Shown one piece after another: positions 1 through 8,142 of a stretch of DNA of 64,000 nt. Origin of the DNA: Myxococcus stipitatus (GTDB taxonomy: Bacteria > Myxococcota > Myxococcia > Myxococcales > Myxococcaceae); assembly GCF_037414475.1 (NCBI RefSeq), contig NZ_CP147913.1, forward strand, positions 7,438,001-7,502,000, in the 5' to 3' direction. Both the position numbers and the translations under genes were made by a program. Numbering within the stretch: the stretch's first letter is position 1; every line of letters begins with the position of its first letter. The notes below the pieces were generated by a model. The model ran no database searches and had not been told where the DNA came from. It was given only the letters and a program-made list of their open reading frames with translations.

Positions 1-133
1 CGCCGAAGGGGCCGGTGGGGGCTGCAATGTCGCTCCCCTCGGCGGCCCAGGCGTTGGATGGTCGCGCGGAAAGGATACCGCCGGCCCCCATGCCCAGCAG
101 TGCGCTCGCACGAAGAAAGCCCCGCCTGTTCAT
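1..133 (-). CDS. 5' end of a Tat-exported protein (truncated by window edge)
   Basis: Reading leftwards from the ATG at 133 the frame stays open to the window edge (44 codons). The N-terminus is a twin-arginine signal: MNRRGFLRAS fits the consensus RRxFL, followed by a hydrophobic stretch rich in G, A, L, M and a likely cleavage site after SNAWA. The mature part starts AEGSDIAAPTGPFG. AGGCAGG lies just upstream of the ATG. The passenger is exported folded, so it is probably a cofactor- or metal-containing periplasmic enzyme. The mature start resembles some PhoX/DUF839 proteins, but too little is visible to name it. Confidence 0.6.
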   Translation of the reverse strand, partial: MNRRGFLRASALLGMGAGGILSARPSNAWAAEGSDIAAPTGPFG

Positions 134-472
134 TGAATGCCTGCCTGATTGACGCATACAAGTCCTCTCAGGCTCGAAGCGGCTTTGTCGGGAACTCTCG
201 CCGCCTCGAGCCGGGAATGACTTCACGTAAATCAGCATGCCCATGCATGCCGCCCGACAGCTGTCATGCAATTGATTTGCATCTTAAGCAGGATGACAGG
301 CGCGAGCGGTGCCCGCTCGAACAGCATCTGTCGGGAAGCTGACAGGCCCCTGATGCCAGCCAGGCCTTGGTGCTCACCGCGGACTCGCGGCGTCCAGGGC
401 CTGGTGGCGGATTCAGTCGTCGCACGCGGTCATAACGTCCGGCTCCTGACTCGCCTGCGCCGAAGGTGCTGC
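134..472. other. Intergenic region without a recognisable gene
   Basis: About 340 bases between the Tat-signal gene reading left and the 3' end of the DUF3060 gene. It should contain the promoter of the minus-strand Tat gene near 134-230. I see no convincing ORF, tRNA or strong terminator hairpin here. Confidence 0.4.
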
Positions 473-1015
473 TCAGCGCGCCTGGGTGATGCGGTTGTTG
501 CTTCCAGTGTTGTTGACGCGCGGCTTCTTGCCCTTCTCGGGTCCATGCTTCCAGGTGACGATGTTGCCGCTACCGGTGGTCTCGATGCGGCGCACCGTGG
601 TGGCCGTGACCTTGTTGTCGCTCCCCGTCACCTCGATGGACTCGCAAGCCCCCGTGACGGAGACCTTGTTCCCGGAGCCGACGATCTCCACCTTGCCCCC
701 GTCCTCGCAGTCGTGCGTCACGGTGCCGTTGGAGTCGACCAGCTCGAGCGAGCCGCCGCGCCTCGACGACGTGCCCGCCTCGTCGTCCTCATCGTGTGCC
801 CGGGCGCCATCGACCTGGACGTTGACGCCGCCCGCGCGCACCCGGGTGGACCCGCCGCGCGTCTCGACGGTGTTGCCCTGGGCCTTCACCTTGACGCTGC
901 CGTCCGCGCCCACCTCCACCGACGCGGTGTCGTCGTCATCCTGCGCATGGGCCGTCATGGCCCCCAGGACACATGCGATGACGACGAAAGCCTTCGACCC
1001 GAACCGATTGCGCAT
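473..1015 (-). CDS. DUF3060-type secreted beta-repeat protein
   Basis: 180 residues. The start is the second in-frame ATG, which is preceded by AAGGGGTCC and opens a clean Sec signal peptide (MRNRFGSKAFVVIACVLGAMTAHA); an upstream Met would add 14 charged residues. The mature protein is acidic (DDDDTASVEVGADGS). It carries four degenerate repeats built on a G-S-x-N-x-[VI] core (GSGNKVSVTG, GSDNKVTATT, GSGNIVTWKH, GSNNRITQAR), the pattern of DUF3060, which probably forms a short beta-helix. A periplasmic or surface role is inferred. It is monocistronic as far as can be seen. No enzymatic motif is visible. Confidence 0.75.
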   Translation of the reverse strand: MRNRFGSKAFVVIACVLGAMTAHAQDDDDTASVEVGADGSVKVKAQGNTVETRGGSTRVRAGGVNVQVDGARAHDEDDEAGTSSRRGGSLELVDSNGTVTHDCEDGGKVEIVGSGNKVSVTGACESIEVTGSDNKVTATTVRRIETTGSGNIVTWKHGPEKGKKPRVNNTGSNNRITQAR

Positions 1016-1098
1016 TGCGGAGGACCCCTTGAGTGGATGGACGCGCAATGTACGCAACCGCGTCGCGAAGATTCAAAGTTCACGCGACATATCGCGCG

Positions 1099-1917
1099 TC
1101 ACGAGCCTGTCGCCGCGAGCGGCGCCTGGTCCGGCTCCCCGGGCTGAAGCAGGTGGATGCGGGTGCCCGAGGCACCCGTGCCGAGGCCGGGCTTGAGGAC
1201 CTGCTGGGTGTCGTAGTGCCCGCCGTTCTGCCGCCGGAACGGAATGGGGGCCTCCGTGAACAAGCCCTCCAGTCGCGCCTTGTAGGCCTCCGCCACGGAG
1301 GGCCACTGCTCGGGCGTGAGGCGGTCGGACATGTAGAGGCTGAAAGGTGGGAGTGCCTCCATCCCGGGGTAGTAGATGATGCCGTGCTGGATGGGGAAGA
1401 GCAGGTCGTCGAGAGCGCCGTTGACGCCGCGCTCGGTGTAGTGCGGGGCCCGGCCGCCGATGGTGACGGAGAGCATGGCCCGCCGACCCGTGAGGGTGCC
1501 TTCGCCGTAGCGGTCTCCCCATCGCTCACCTCCATGCGCGCCCACGCCGTAGGCGAACCCATAGGCGAAGACCCGGTCGACCCAGCCCTTCAGGATGGCC
1601 GGCATCGAGAACCACCACAGCGGGAACTGGAAGATGACGGCCTGGGCCCAGAGCAGCTTCTCTTGCTCGGCGGCGATGTCCGCGCTCTGAGTGCCTCCCG
1701 TGAAGGCTCTCTTCGAGGCCCGGGTGTAGACCAGCCGCTCGTGTTCGGGGTGATTCAGGAAGTCGTCCGCGCTGGCCGTGGCCTTCCAGTCCATGGCGTA
1801 GAGGTCCGAGACGCGCACTTGATGCCCGAGCGAGGTGAGGCGGCTCACCGCCAGGTCCTTCAGTGCGCCGTTGAGGGACCGGGGCTCGGGGTGGGCGTAG
1901 ACAATCAGGACGTTCAT
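1099..1917 (-). CDS. NAD(P)H-dependent quinone reductase, flavodoxin-fold
   Basis: 272 residues of the NQO1/KefF-like flavodoxin_2 family. MNVLIVYAHPEPRSLNGAL is the FMN/FAD phosphate-binding start, and FQFPLWWFSMPAILKGWVDRVFAYGFAYG is the hallmark P-L-W-W..P...K.W.DRV segment. Members make two-electron reductions of quinones, avoiding semiquinone radicals. Its ATG overlaps the stop of the upstream MDR oxidoreductase (ATGA), so the two are translationally coupled. The divergent HxlR regulator implies induction by electrophiles or quinones. The C-terminal 45 residues (HYDTQQVLKPG onward) extend beyond the core fold. The exact substrate is unknown. Confidence 0.88.
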   Translation of the reverse strand: MNVLIVYAHPEPRSLNGALKDLAVSRLTSLGHQVRVSDLYAMDWKATASADDFLNHPEHERLVYTRASKRAFTGGTQSADIAAEQEKLLWAQAVIFQFPLWWFSMPAILKGWVDRVFAYGFAYGVGAHGGERWGDRYGEGTLTGRRAMLSVTIGGRAPHYTERGVNGALDDLLFPIQHGIIYYPGMEALPPFSLYMSDRLTPEQWPSVAEAYKARLEGLFTEAPIPFRRQNGGHYDTQQVLKPGLGTGASGTRIHLLQPGEPDQAPLAATGS

Positions 1918-2927
1918 GGGACGCTCACCACGACCTTGCCCAGGTGCTGCGCGCTCGCCAGGTGCTCCCAGGCGGCGCGGGCCTCGTCGAAGGGGAAGAC
2001 GCGGTCGATGATGGGTTTGATGCCGGTGCGCTCGAGGGCCGCGACGAAGCGCTCGAACATGGAGACGGAGCCCACGTAGACGCCGTGCACCGTCTGCCGC
2101 CGGTAGAACACCGCGTTCAGGCTCACCTCACCCCTTCCGCCGGTGAGGACCCCGAGCAGGCTCATGGTTCCGCCGTAGCGCAGCGCCGCCGAGGACTGGT
2201 CGAAGGTGGCTTGCCCTCCCACGTCGACCACCAGGTCCACGCCCCGGCCTCCGGTGAGCGCCTTCGCCCGCTCGCCCCACTTCGCGTCGGCGCGGTAGTC
2301 GATGACCTCCTCGGCTCCCAACTCGCGCAGCCGCGCCGCCTTCTCCGCGCTGCTCGAGGTCATCAGCACCCGCGCGCCCGCGGCCTTCGCCAGTTGAAGC
2401 GCGAACACGGACACGCCCCCCGAGCCCTGCAGCAGCACCGTCTCACCCGGGCGGAGGGAGGTGACCTCGAACAGCGCCTGCCATGCGGTGAGCCCGGCGC
2501 AGGGGAGGGTGGACGCCTCCTCGAACGAGTACCCCTGGGGAATGCGCACCCAGGCGTGCTCCGGCAGCACGACTTCCTCCCGCAGCATTCCGTCCGAGAG
2601 GATGCCGCCGAGCGCGCTGGCGTGGTGCGTGTCGCTCAGCTCACCGTCGACCCAGTGGGGGAAGAAGTTGGCCATCACCCGGTCGCCCACCTTCCAGCGC
2701 GTGACGGACGAGCCCACCTCCACCACCTCACCGGCGCCGTCGGAGGTGGGGACGCGAGGCGACGAGAGGTTCTTCTCGGCCCCTCGGGCGACGAGCAGGT
2801 CGCGGTAGTTGAGCGACACCGCCCGGACGCGCACCTTCACCTCGTGCGTGCCCACGCTTGGGGATGGGCGCTCGGTCTTCGTGAGCGCCTCGAACCCCGG
2901 CCTGCGCTGCAGTTCCCATGTCTTCAT
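1914..2927 (-). CDS. Zinc-independent MDR family NAD(P)H oxidoreductase
   Basis: 337 residues. The start chosen is ATG 2927 (MKTWELQRRPGFEAL); an in-frame extension to 2972 runs into the divergent promoter. It has the MDR fold: a GroES-like N-domain with GDRVMANFFP, and a Rossmann NADPH motif around VLLQGSGGVSVFALQLAKAAGARV. The usual catalytic-zinc Cys is replaced (SDGAGEVVEVG) and no structural four-Cys lobe is present, so it is a quinone-oxidoreductase-like, zinc-free member. It is first in a two-gene operon with the flavodoxin-fold reductase, facing an HxlR regulator across about 75 bases. The substrate is probably a reactive carbonyl or quinone (inference). Confidence 0.85.
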   Translation of the reverse strand: MKTWELQRRPGFEALTKTERPSPSVGTHEVKVRVRAVSLNYRDLLVARGAEKNLSSPRVPTSDGAGEVVEVGSSVTRWKVGDRVMANFFPHWVDGELSDTHHASALGGILSDGMLREEVVLPEHAWVRIPQGYSFEEASTLPCAGLTAWQALFEVTSLRPGETVLLQGSGGVSVFALQLAKAAGARVLMTSSSAEKAARLRELGAEEVIDYRADAKWGERAKALTGGRGVDLVVDVGGQATFDQSSAALRYGGTMSLLGVLTGGRGEVSLNAVFYRRQTVHGVYVGSVSMFERFVAALERTGIKPIIDRVFPFDEARAAWEHLASAQHLGKVVVSVP

Positions 2928-2961
2928 GGTGCAGACGTATGGTTCAGGGTATTTCTTCGCA

Positions 2962-2991
2962 AGTACGCACAAGTTTGGTCAGTACGCACAA
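2962..2991. promoter_or_regulatory. Candidate HxlR operator: 11-bp direct repeat
   Basis: AGTACGCACAA occurs at 2962-2972 and exactly again at 2981-2991, 19 bases apart. It sits in the short intergenic region between the divergent MDR gene and the HxlR regulator. Two identical sites about two helical turns apart suit a dimeric winged-helix regulator that controls both promoters. The core GTAC resembles the TACT/AGTA half-sites of YodB-like HxlR proteins. Function is inferred. Confidence 0.45.
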
Positions 2992-3001
2992 AAAGGGAAC
3001 C

Positions 3002-3346
3002 ATGGCTCGAAAGCGTGACGATGATTCGAAGACGAACTGCGCGGTGGAGGCCGCTCTCGGCGTCATCGGTGGGCGCTGGAAGGGGGTGGTGCTGTACTGG
3101 CTGCTGAAGGGCACGCACCGCTTCGGTGAGCTGCGCAAGCGGCTGCCGAACTGCAGCCAGCGCATGCTCACGCTCCAACTGCGGGAGCTCGAGGAGGACG
3201 GGCTCGTCAAGCGCACCGTCTATCCGGAGGTGCCGCCTCGCGTGGAGTATGAGCTCACGCCCTTCGGACGCTCCCTGGAGCCGGTGCTGCTGGGCCTGCG
3301 GGACTGGGGCGAGAAGTACAAGCGCCGCCTGCAACGCGCGGCGTGA
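3002..3346 (+). CDS. HxlR-family redox-sensing transcriptional regulator
   Basis: 114 residues, start ATG 3002 behind AAAGGGAACC. The winged-helix HxlR signature is complete: CAVEAALGVIGGRWKGVVLYWLL, then HRFGELRKRLPNCSQRMLTLQLRELEEDGLVKR, then VEYELTPFGRSL. Cys13 sits just before the first helix, the position used as thiol sensor in YodB/HypR/CatR; a second Cys is at residue 51. It is divergent from the quinone reductase/MDR operon, which it most likely represses until its Cys is modified by quinones or aldehydes. The role is inferred from family and context; the effector is not known. Confidence 0.88.
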   Translation: MARKRDDDSKTNCAVEAALGVIGGRWKGVVLYWLLKGTHRFGELRKRLPNCSQRMLTLQLRELEEDGLVKRTVYPEVPPRVEYELTPFGRSLEPVLLGLRDWGEKYKRRLQRAA

Positions 3347-3348
3347 CC

Positions 3349-3729
3349 CTACTCGGAGGCGCGCGCGAAGCTCTCCCGGGCGCGCTCGATTTCCGGCCGG
3401 TGGTGATGGGCCCAGAGGGCGAGGGTGCTGACGGGCTCTATCAGCGTGCGTCCCAGCGTCGTCAGCGCGTAGTCCACGCTGGGGGGCTTGGTGGGATGGA
3501 CGGTGCGCTGGACCAGACCATCGCGCTCGAGCCCGCGCAGGGTGTGGGTCAGCACCCGCTGGGAGATGCCCTCGATGGCGCGCTTGAGGTCGCTGAAGCG
3601 CACGGCGGCCTCGGAGAGGTTGACGATGACCATCACGCTCCACTTGTCGCCGATGAGGCTGAGGATTTCGCGCATCGCGACGCAGTCCTCGTAGCTCATG
3701 GTCATCTTTCCGTTACCTGGTGACTTCAA
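3349..3729 (-). CDS. HxlR-family transcriptional regulator (second copy)
   Basis: About 126 residues if it starts at TTG 3729, which has AAGGAGG four bases upstream; ATG 3705 or 3699 are the alternatives. The domain runs from YEDCVAMREILSLIGDKWSVMVIVNL through RFSDLKRAIEGISQRVLTHTLRGLERDGLVQR to VDYALTTLGRTL. A single Cys just before the first helix (residue 16 from the TTG) is at the usual sensing position. It ends two bases from the first HxlR gene (convergent) and is divergent from a DoxX-family gene, its probable target. The two regulators are clearly diverged, so this is not a recent duplication. Confidence 0.85.
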   Translation of the reverse strand: MKSPGNGKMTMSYEDCVAMREILSLIGDKWSVMVIVNLSEAAVRFSDLKRAIEGISQRVLTHTLRGLERDGLVQRTVHPTKPPSVDYALTTLGRTLIEPVSTLALWAHHHRPEIERARESFARASE

Positions 3730-3815
3730 GGTGCCTCCTTGGCCGGCACCGGACGGTATGCGACAGAGCCTGGGTCCGGCGCGCATAGGTAACCAGCGAT
3801 GCCAGGGGGAAGGCC

Positions 3816-4223
3816 ATGACGACTCGAACTGTCGGCGGCGGGAAGCCGTCCAAGGTGCTCTGGGTGGGGTTGTGGAGTGTCCAGGGGTTGCTGTCGCTGC
3901 TCTTTGTCGGGACGGGGTTCTGGAAGCTCTTCACACCCATTGAGCAGCTCGCCGCGATGATTCCCTGGGCGGGGCAGGTGCCGGGGAGGTTCCTCACCCT
4001 GACGGCCGTGGTGGACCTGTCGGGGGGACTCGGGCTTTTGCTGCCCTCGCTCACCGGCATCCGTCCGAGGCTGACCGCCTGGGCGGCCCTGGGCTGCGCG
4101 GCGCTCCAGGTCAGCGCCATCGTCTTCCACGTCTCCCGAGGTGAGGTGGCGAGCACTCCCTTCAACGTCCTGCTCGTCGCGCTCTCGCTCTTTGTCTTCT
4201 GGGGGCGCCGCTCGGGGAGTTGA
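3816..4223 (+). CDS. DoxX-family membrane protein
   Basis: 135 residues with four predicted membrane segments (about 15-32, 58-80, 85-105, 115-130). The motif LLSLLFVGTGFWKLF near the N-terminus and DLSGGLGLLLPSLTGIRPRLTAWAAL in the middle are typical of DoxX-like proteins. The start has GGGGGAAGG upstream. DoxX proteins are linked to oxidative or thiol stress, and several are controlled by neighbouring HxlR regulators; the divergent HxlR gene here fits. No catalytic motif is known for the family, so the biochemical role stays open. Confidence 0.82.
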   Translation: MTTRTVGGGKPSKVLWVGLWSVQGLLSLLFVGTGFWKLFTPIEQLAAMIPWAGQVPGRFLTLTAVVDLSGGLGLLLPSLTGIRPRLTAWAALGCAALQVSAIVFHVSRGEVASTPFNVLLVALSLFVFWGRRSGS

Positions 4224-4372
4224 GTCCCACGATTGGGATGGGAACTGGCCATCGCTCCTATCGCCGCGCATCGAGCTGAATGGCTGAAGGAGGACCGTGG
4301 CGTTCTGAGGTGGGCTCGGTTACGAGTTCGGCGGGTCCGCGCCAGCGAGGGCGCGAGGAGAACGAGAACGCC

Positions 4373-5230
4373 ATGTCGAAGAAACAGAACGTCGAGGTGG
4401 AGAACACGGCGGCGCGTGTGGCGCTGTGGCGAGCGCTGCACGTCCAGGCCGATGCGCCGCCGCATGTGTTCGAAGACGAGACGGGCCTCGCGCTCGTGGC
4501 TCCTGAGGCGGGGTGGCAGGGGCGTCCGGACATGAGCCCGTTCACGCGGCCCTTCCGTGCGTCCATCGTGGCGCGTGCGCGCTTCATCGAGGACCTGGTC
4601 GAGGAGCAGGCCGCGCGAGGTGTCGCGCAGTACGTCATCCTCGGAGCGGGCCTGGACACCTTCGCGCAGCGCAAGCCGCAGCTCGCCTCCCGCATGCGGG
4701 TCTTCGAGGTGGATCAACCGGGCCCTCAAGAGTGGAAGCGCCAGCGGCTTCAGGCGCTGGGCCTGGGCGTCCCGCCGTTCCTGAGTCTCGTGCCGGTGGA
4801 CTTCGAGGCGGGTGACAACTGGTGGGAGCGGCTGCTGGGGGCGGGCTTCGATGCCTCGAGGCCGGCGGTGGTGGCCTCCACGGGCGTCAGCATGTACCTC
4901 ACGAAGGAGACCATCCTGGCGACGCTGCGTCAGGTCGCATCGCTCGCGCCGGGGTCGGTGCTCGCCATGACGTTCATGCTCCCCATCGAGATGACGGACC
5001 CCGAGCTGCGCCCCGGGATTCAGCGAGCCGCCGAAGGGGCGAAGGCGAGTGGCACGCCCTTCATCAGCTTCTTCGCCCCGGAGGAGATGCTCGCGCTGGC
5101 GCGTGAAGCGGGGTTCCGTGACGTCAGGCACGTCTCGGCGGCGAACCTGGCCGAGCGCTACTTCGCGGGCCGGAGCGACGGCCTCCGGCCGCCGAACAAC
5201 TCCGAGGAGTTCCTGGTCGCGACGACGTAG
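4373..5230 (+). CDS. SAM-dependent methyltransferase, TIGR00027/LCM-like
   Basis: 285 residues from ATG 4373 (MSKKQNVEVENTAARVALWRALH). SAM-binding motif I is YVILGAGLDTFAQRKP, followed by an acidic motif II (VFEVDQPGPQEWKRQRL) and AVVASTGVSMYLTKETILATLRQVASLAPGSVLAMTF. This is the layout of the leucine-carboxyl-methyltransferase-like family often found beside secondary-metabolite genes in myxobacteria and actinobacteria. Substrates are mostly carboxylates or unknown. GAGGAG lies 12 bases upstream, and an upstream ATG at 4280 would add an unlikely Arg-rich tail. It stands alone. Confidence 0.85.
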   Translation: MSKKQNVEVENTAARVALWRALHVQADAPPHVFEDETGLALVAPEAGWQGRPDMSPFTRPFRASIVARARFIEDLVEEQAARGVAQYVILGAGLDTFAQRKPQLASRMRVFEVDQPGPQEWKRQRLQALGLGVPPFLSLVPVDFEAGDNWWERLLGAGFDASRPAVVASTGVSMYLTKETILATLRQVASLAPGSVLAMTFMLPIEMTDPELRPGIQRAAEGAKASGTPFISFFAPEEMLALAREAGFRDVRHVSAANLAERYFAGRSDGLRPPNNSEEFLVATT

Positions 5231-5300
5231 TCCCTCGCGGCCGAAGCGCGGCCGTGGTGGGGTCGTGTGCTCGAGCTGTGGTGCTCACGGGAAGGCGCGA

Positions 5301-5334
5301 GCGGCCCTGGCACATCCTCCGATGCCAGGGCCGC
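5301..5334. terminator. Intergenic 12-bp stem between convergent genes
   Basis: GCGGCCCTGGCA pairs perfectly with TGCCAGGGCCGC across a 10-base loop, between the convergent methyltransferase and propeller lipoprotein genes. No T-tract follows on either strand. It is probably a bidirectional transcript-end or RNA-stabilising hairpin. Confidence 0.5.
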
Positions 5335-5351
5335 AATCGCCAGGTGTCGCG

Positions 5352-6989
5352 CTACTGACGGGCGACGCGCTTGAGCCGGAAGGGCGGCCCCGACTCGCTC
5401 ATCGTGAAGTAGCCCGAGCCGTTCGGCTCGTACTCGATGGCCTCGCCCTGTCCCTCCACCGTGTCCGTGAGGGCGACGGGGGTGGCCGCGAAGGCGGTCT
5501 CGAAGGCCGCGCCCGGCGCCGCGCGGAACTCATACACCCGCCGGTACGTGCGCAGGATGAAGCGCTGGGCGCACGGATGGATGGCCGCGGCCGTGGTGTA
5601 CGAGTAGTTGGGGTCGTCCGGCTGCGTGGGCAACTGGAGGTTGGACACGAAGATGAGCGTGGACGTGACACCCGGAGCAGGCAGCGGCTTGGGCATCTTG
5701 TACACCTTGCTCAAGCCCGTGCCGGACTTGGTGATGACGTAGATGTCCGAGGTGACGGGATGGACCATGATGGCCTCGGCGTCCTTGGCTCCGTCCGGAT
5801 ACACGAAGGGGAACTGCTCGGCGGTGAGCGTGCCGCTCGTCTGTCCCGCGCCGATGTTCGGCTCGGGGATTCGGTAGACGTAGAACGTGTTCGGCGGGAT
5901 GGGCAGGCTTGCGCTGTTCCGGCCGATATCCCCCATGTAGATGCACGAGCCCGTGGGGCAGGGCCCCGTGGCCACGTCCTCCCAGTCCTGCGGCGTGACG
6001 CCGTCCACCGTGAAGGAGCCCAAGGTGCCCGCCGTGGTGGTGCTGATGGCGACGACGTCGTTGACGTCCTCGTTGTGCACGTAGATGGCGCCCGGGGTGA
6101 TGCGGCTGGCGGCGAGCCCCGACGGCTCGATGATGCGCGGCGCGGACACCGCGCCCACCAGGGCCCAAGAGGGGGCGAAGTTATCGCCCACCGTGCACGT
6201 GGGAGCATCCGCGGCCCGCAGCGCCACGACCTGGGCGATGTTGGTGTTGGGCAGCGTGGAGACACCGTTGAAGGCGGGCTGGAGACCCGGAGCGTCCAGC
6301 TCCTTCCACGCGAGGTCGAAGAGGATGCCCGTGCTCGACGACAACAGGCACTCGTCGAAGGCCTCCGTGAAGCCCGTGGGCGGCGTCAGCGGATTCGTGG
6401 GGCACGTCGCGCCCGCCCAGAGCTGCGAGCCGAACCACACCGCCAGCCCGTTCGCCGACGTGGTGGTGATGGCCGGCGTGTCCATGGTGGCCAGGTTGCC
6501 GTTCTTCTGGCCGCTCTGCGCGTCGATGGGATTCGTCGGGTGCGCGCCGGAGAACGCCGACAGGCTGCCCGCCATGTAGTTGGCCGCGTCAATCGCGAAC
6601 ACATAGCTCGCGGGCTCGGAAGCCTCGGCCACCTTGTAGAAGATCCACGCCTTGATTTGAGACGCGCTCTGGTCCGAGCGCAGCAGCGTCCATCCCGCCG
6701 GCGGTGTCGCCACCGCCGCGACGTTGTTGCGATTGATGATGCGCGCCAGCAACACGTCGCCCACGGTGGTGCCCGCGGGCTTCGCGAGCGTCAGCGACGA
6801 CACCGTCTTCCCCGTGGCGGTCGTGCTCGCGCGCAGGCTCACCGTCGACAGCGACTGCCGCGTGGCCTCCACCGCGGGAACAGCCTCCGAGGTCGGCTCT
6901 GCCTCCTTCGGCCCGCATCCCCCAAGCGCCAGCAGGGAGACTGAAACCATCCACCGCGAAACACCCTGACTGAAGACCTTCAATGACAT
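5352..6989 (-). CDS. Lipoprotein with phytase/SdiA-regulated-like propeller
   Basis: 545 residues; ATG 6989 begins MSLKVFSQGVSRWMV with lipobox LALGGC near residue 25. Residues about 50-250 form a beta-sandwich common in secreted bacterial proteins (TVGDVLLARIINRNN..TPPAGWTLLRSD). Residues about 280-545 look like a beta-propeller (GLAASRITPGAIYVHNE, CIYMGDIGRNSA, AEAIMVHPVTSDIYVITKSG, VEGQGEAIEYEPNG) similar to SdiA-regulated/phytase-like YTV proteins. It is lipid-anchored, probably on the outer membrane. The ligand is unknown. It is the first of a long run of secreted proteins in this window. Confidence 0.75.
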   Translation of the reverse strand: MSLKVFSQGVSRWMVSVSLLALGGCGPKEAEPTSEAVPAVEATRQSLSTVSLRASTTATGKTVSSLTLAKPAGTTVGDVLLARIINRNNVAAVATPPAGWTLLRSDQSASQIKAWIFYKVAEASEPASYVFAIDAANYMAGSLSAFSGAHPTNPIDAQSGQKNGNLATMDTPAITTTSANGLAVWFGSQLWAGATCPTNPLTPPTGFTEAFDECLLSSSTGILFDLAWKELDAPGLQPAFNGVSTLPNTNIAQVVALRAADAPTCTVGDNFAPSWALVGAVSAPRIIEPSGLAASRITPGAIYVHNEDVNDVVAISTTTAGTLGSFTVDGVTPQDWEDVATGPCPTGSCIYMGDIGRNSASLPIPPNTFYVYRIPEPNIGAGQTSGTLTAEQFPFVYPDGAKDAEAIMVHPVTSDIYVITKSGTGLSKVYKMPKPLPAPGVTSTLIFVSNLQLPTQPDDPNYSYTTAAAIHPCAQRFILRTYRRVYEFRAAPGAAFETAFAATPVALTDTVEGQGEAIEYEPNGSGYFTMSESGPPFRLKRVARQ

Positions 6990-7322
6990 TCCAATCTCCC
7001 GATGCAATGCGCGTCGAGACTGACTCGCGTACGTCTGCTATCTCAGGAAACAGGAAAAGAAGGGAGAGGCGTGTTCTGAAAACAGACGTCCTGTCGGTGT
7101 GTGTCAGTTGTTGCTGAAAACTTCCGAGGGCAGCACCCATTCAGCACACACAGACACGGTTCCGCCGCGATGCATGCTCCCGCCAGAAGGGCCAGGGGCG
7201 TCAGCTCAACGGGCCTTGCTTCCCGGCGACAGGTGAAGATTCCTGGCGCCGAGAAGCGACAGCGGGGGACAACGTTCAGCGACAGGTGCCACGGCGCGCG
7301 GACATGACGCGCTGGGGCTTTA
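6990..7322. other. Intergenic region between two minus-strand lipoprotein genes
   Basis: About 330 bases that must contain the promoter of the propeller lipoprotein (around 6990-7090, locally AT-richer: CAGGAAACAGGAAAAGAAGG on the plus strand). I see no convincing ORF or RNA gene. Confidence 0.35.
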
Positions 7323-7784
7323 TTACCGCCCCCAGGTGCCGTTGCAGCACTTGACCCGGCACTGGCCAGAGGCGACGCAGGGCATTCCCGCCACGGGGCC
7401 GCCGATGCAGTAGCCGTTGCTCTTGGCGGAGCAGCGGATGCTCGAGCTGTCGTTGGAGTACTGCCCGTCGTTGTAGGTGACGCCTTCATACGTGCAGGTC
7501 TGGCACGCCTTCACGACGCCGTCGCAGGTGGCGTGGCCCGTGGGTCCATTCGCCGCCGAGCACGTGGACGTGCCATCGCACCTCAGCGTGGTGCAGGTTC
7601 CGCAGACGGCCGTGGCCGTACAGGCGGCGAGGCTCGGGGCTGCTTCTTCCGTGGCTTCGGACAACAGGCTCTCGGTGGACGTCGGCTCCGCGCCGCTCTC
7701 ACCCGGCAGGGGCTCGGGGCTGCACGCGACGAGGAACACCGAGAGCAGGGCGGTGGTGATGATGGAAAGGTGGTTTCGAGTCAT
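7323..7784 (-). CDS. Small cysteine-rich lipoprotein
   Basis: 153 residues. Signal peptide MTRNHLSIITTALLSVFLVAC with lipobox FLVAC, then an acidic Ser/Thr linker to about residue 50. The C-terminal 100 residues contain about sixteen Cys in a knottin-like pattern (CTATAVCGTCTTLRC, CDGVVKACQTC, CVASGQCRVKCCNGTWGR). Such disulfide-rich lipoproteins are common and lineage-specific in myxobacteria. No enzymatic motif is seen; a surface-binding or structural role is inferred only from localisation. Confidence 0.75.
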   Translation of the reverse strand: MTRNHLSIITTALLSVFLVACSPEPLPGESGAEPTSTESLLSEATEEAAPSLAACTATAVCGTCTTLRCDGTSTCSAANGPTGHATCDGVVKACQTCTYEGVTYNDGQYSNDSSSIRCSAKSNGYCIGGPVAGMPCVASGQCRVKCCNGTWGR

Positions 7785-8142
7785 GGCGAGGGAGTTCCTG
7801 CGACCTCAAGGGTCTCTGATGGGGGACACTGTGGAGCTGACGGCCCTTCGCCTGCTGTCACGCGCAAGAGACACCCATCGGTCGGCCAATGGCCCGTCGG
7901 CCCCCATGCTGCGCGGGTGACGTGTGAGATGCAATTGGCCCGTCGAGTCCTCGCTCAAGACGCAATCATTGCCAAAGTGAAGTGGGATGGCGATAGAAGC
8001 CCTCTTGCGAAAGCGACGGATTTGAGGTTTCGCCAACCCGCCAGGGTGGCCGTCCCTGTTTCCCCCCCGGGAGGGGCGTTCGCACGGGGACAGCCCATTT
8101 TCGGGGCTCGGTCCGTATGCGATACGGAGCCACCTGTCCCCC
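7785..8142. other. Intergenic/promoter region between divergent lipoprotein genes
   Basis: About 360 bases without a supported gene. It contains the promoters of the Cys-rich lipoprotein (leftwards) and the giant adhesin (rightwards), and a short palindrome at 8113-8127. Confidence 0.4.
8113..8127. promoter_or_regulatory. Palindrome CCGTAT-GCG-ATACGG upstream of the giant adhesin
   Basis: Perfect 6-bp arms with a 3-base centre, ending 16 bases before the ATG at 8143. The position suits an operator or a 5'-UTR hairpin that affects translation. The adhesin has no good Shine-Dalgarno next to its ATG, so either reading is possible. Function is inferred. Confidence 0.3.

Noticed and set aside
58..342. 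94-residue plus-strand frame at the left edge
   Set aside because: It is antisense to the Tat-signal gene at its start, with no ribosome site or domain.
5049..6944. 631-residue plus-strand frame
   Set aside because: Overlaps the methyltransferase end and lies antisense to the propeller lipoprotein; composition is typical shadow (Arg/His/Gly).
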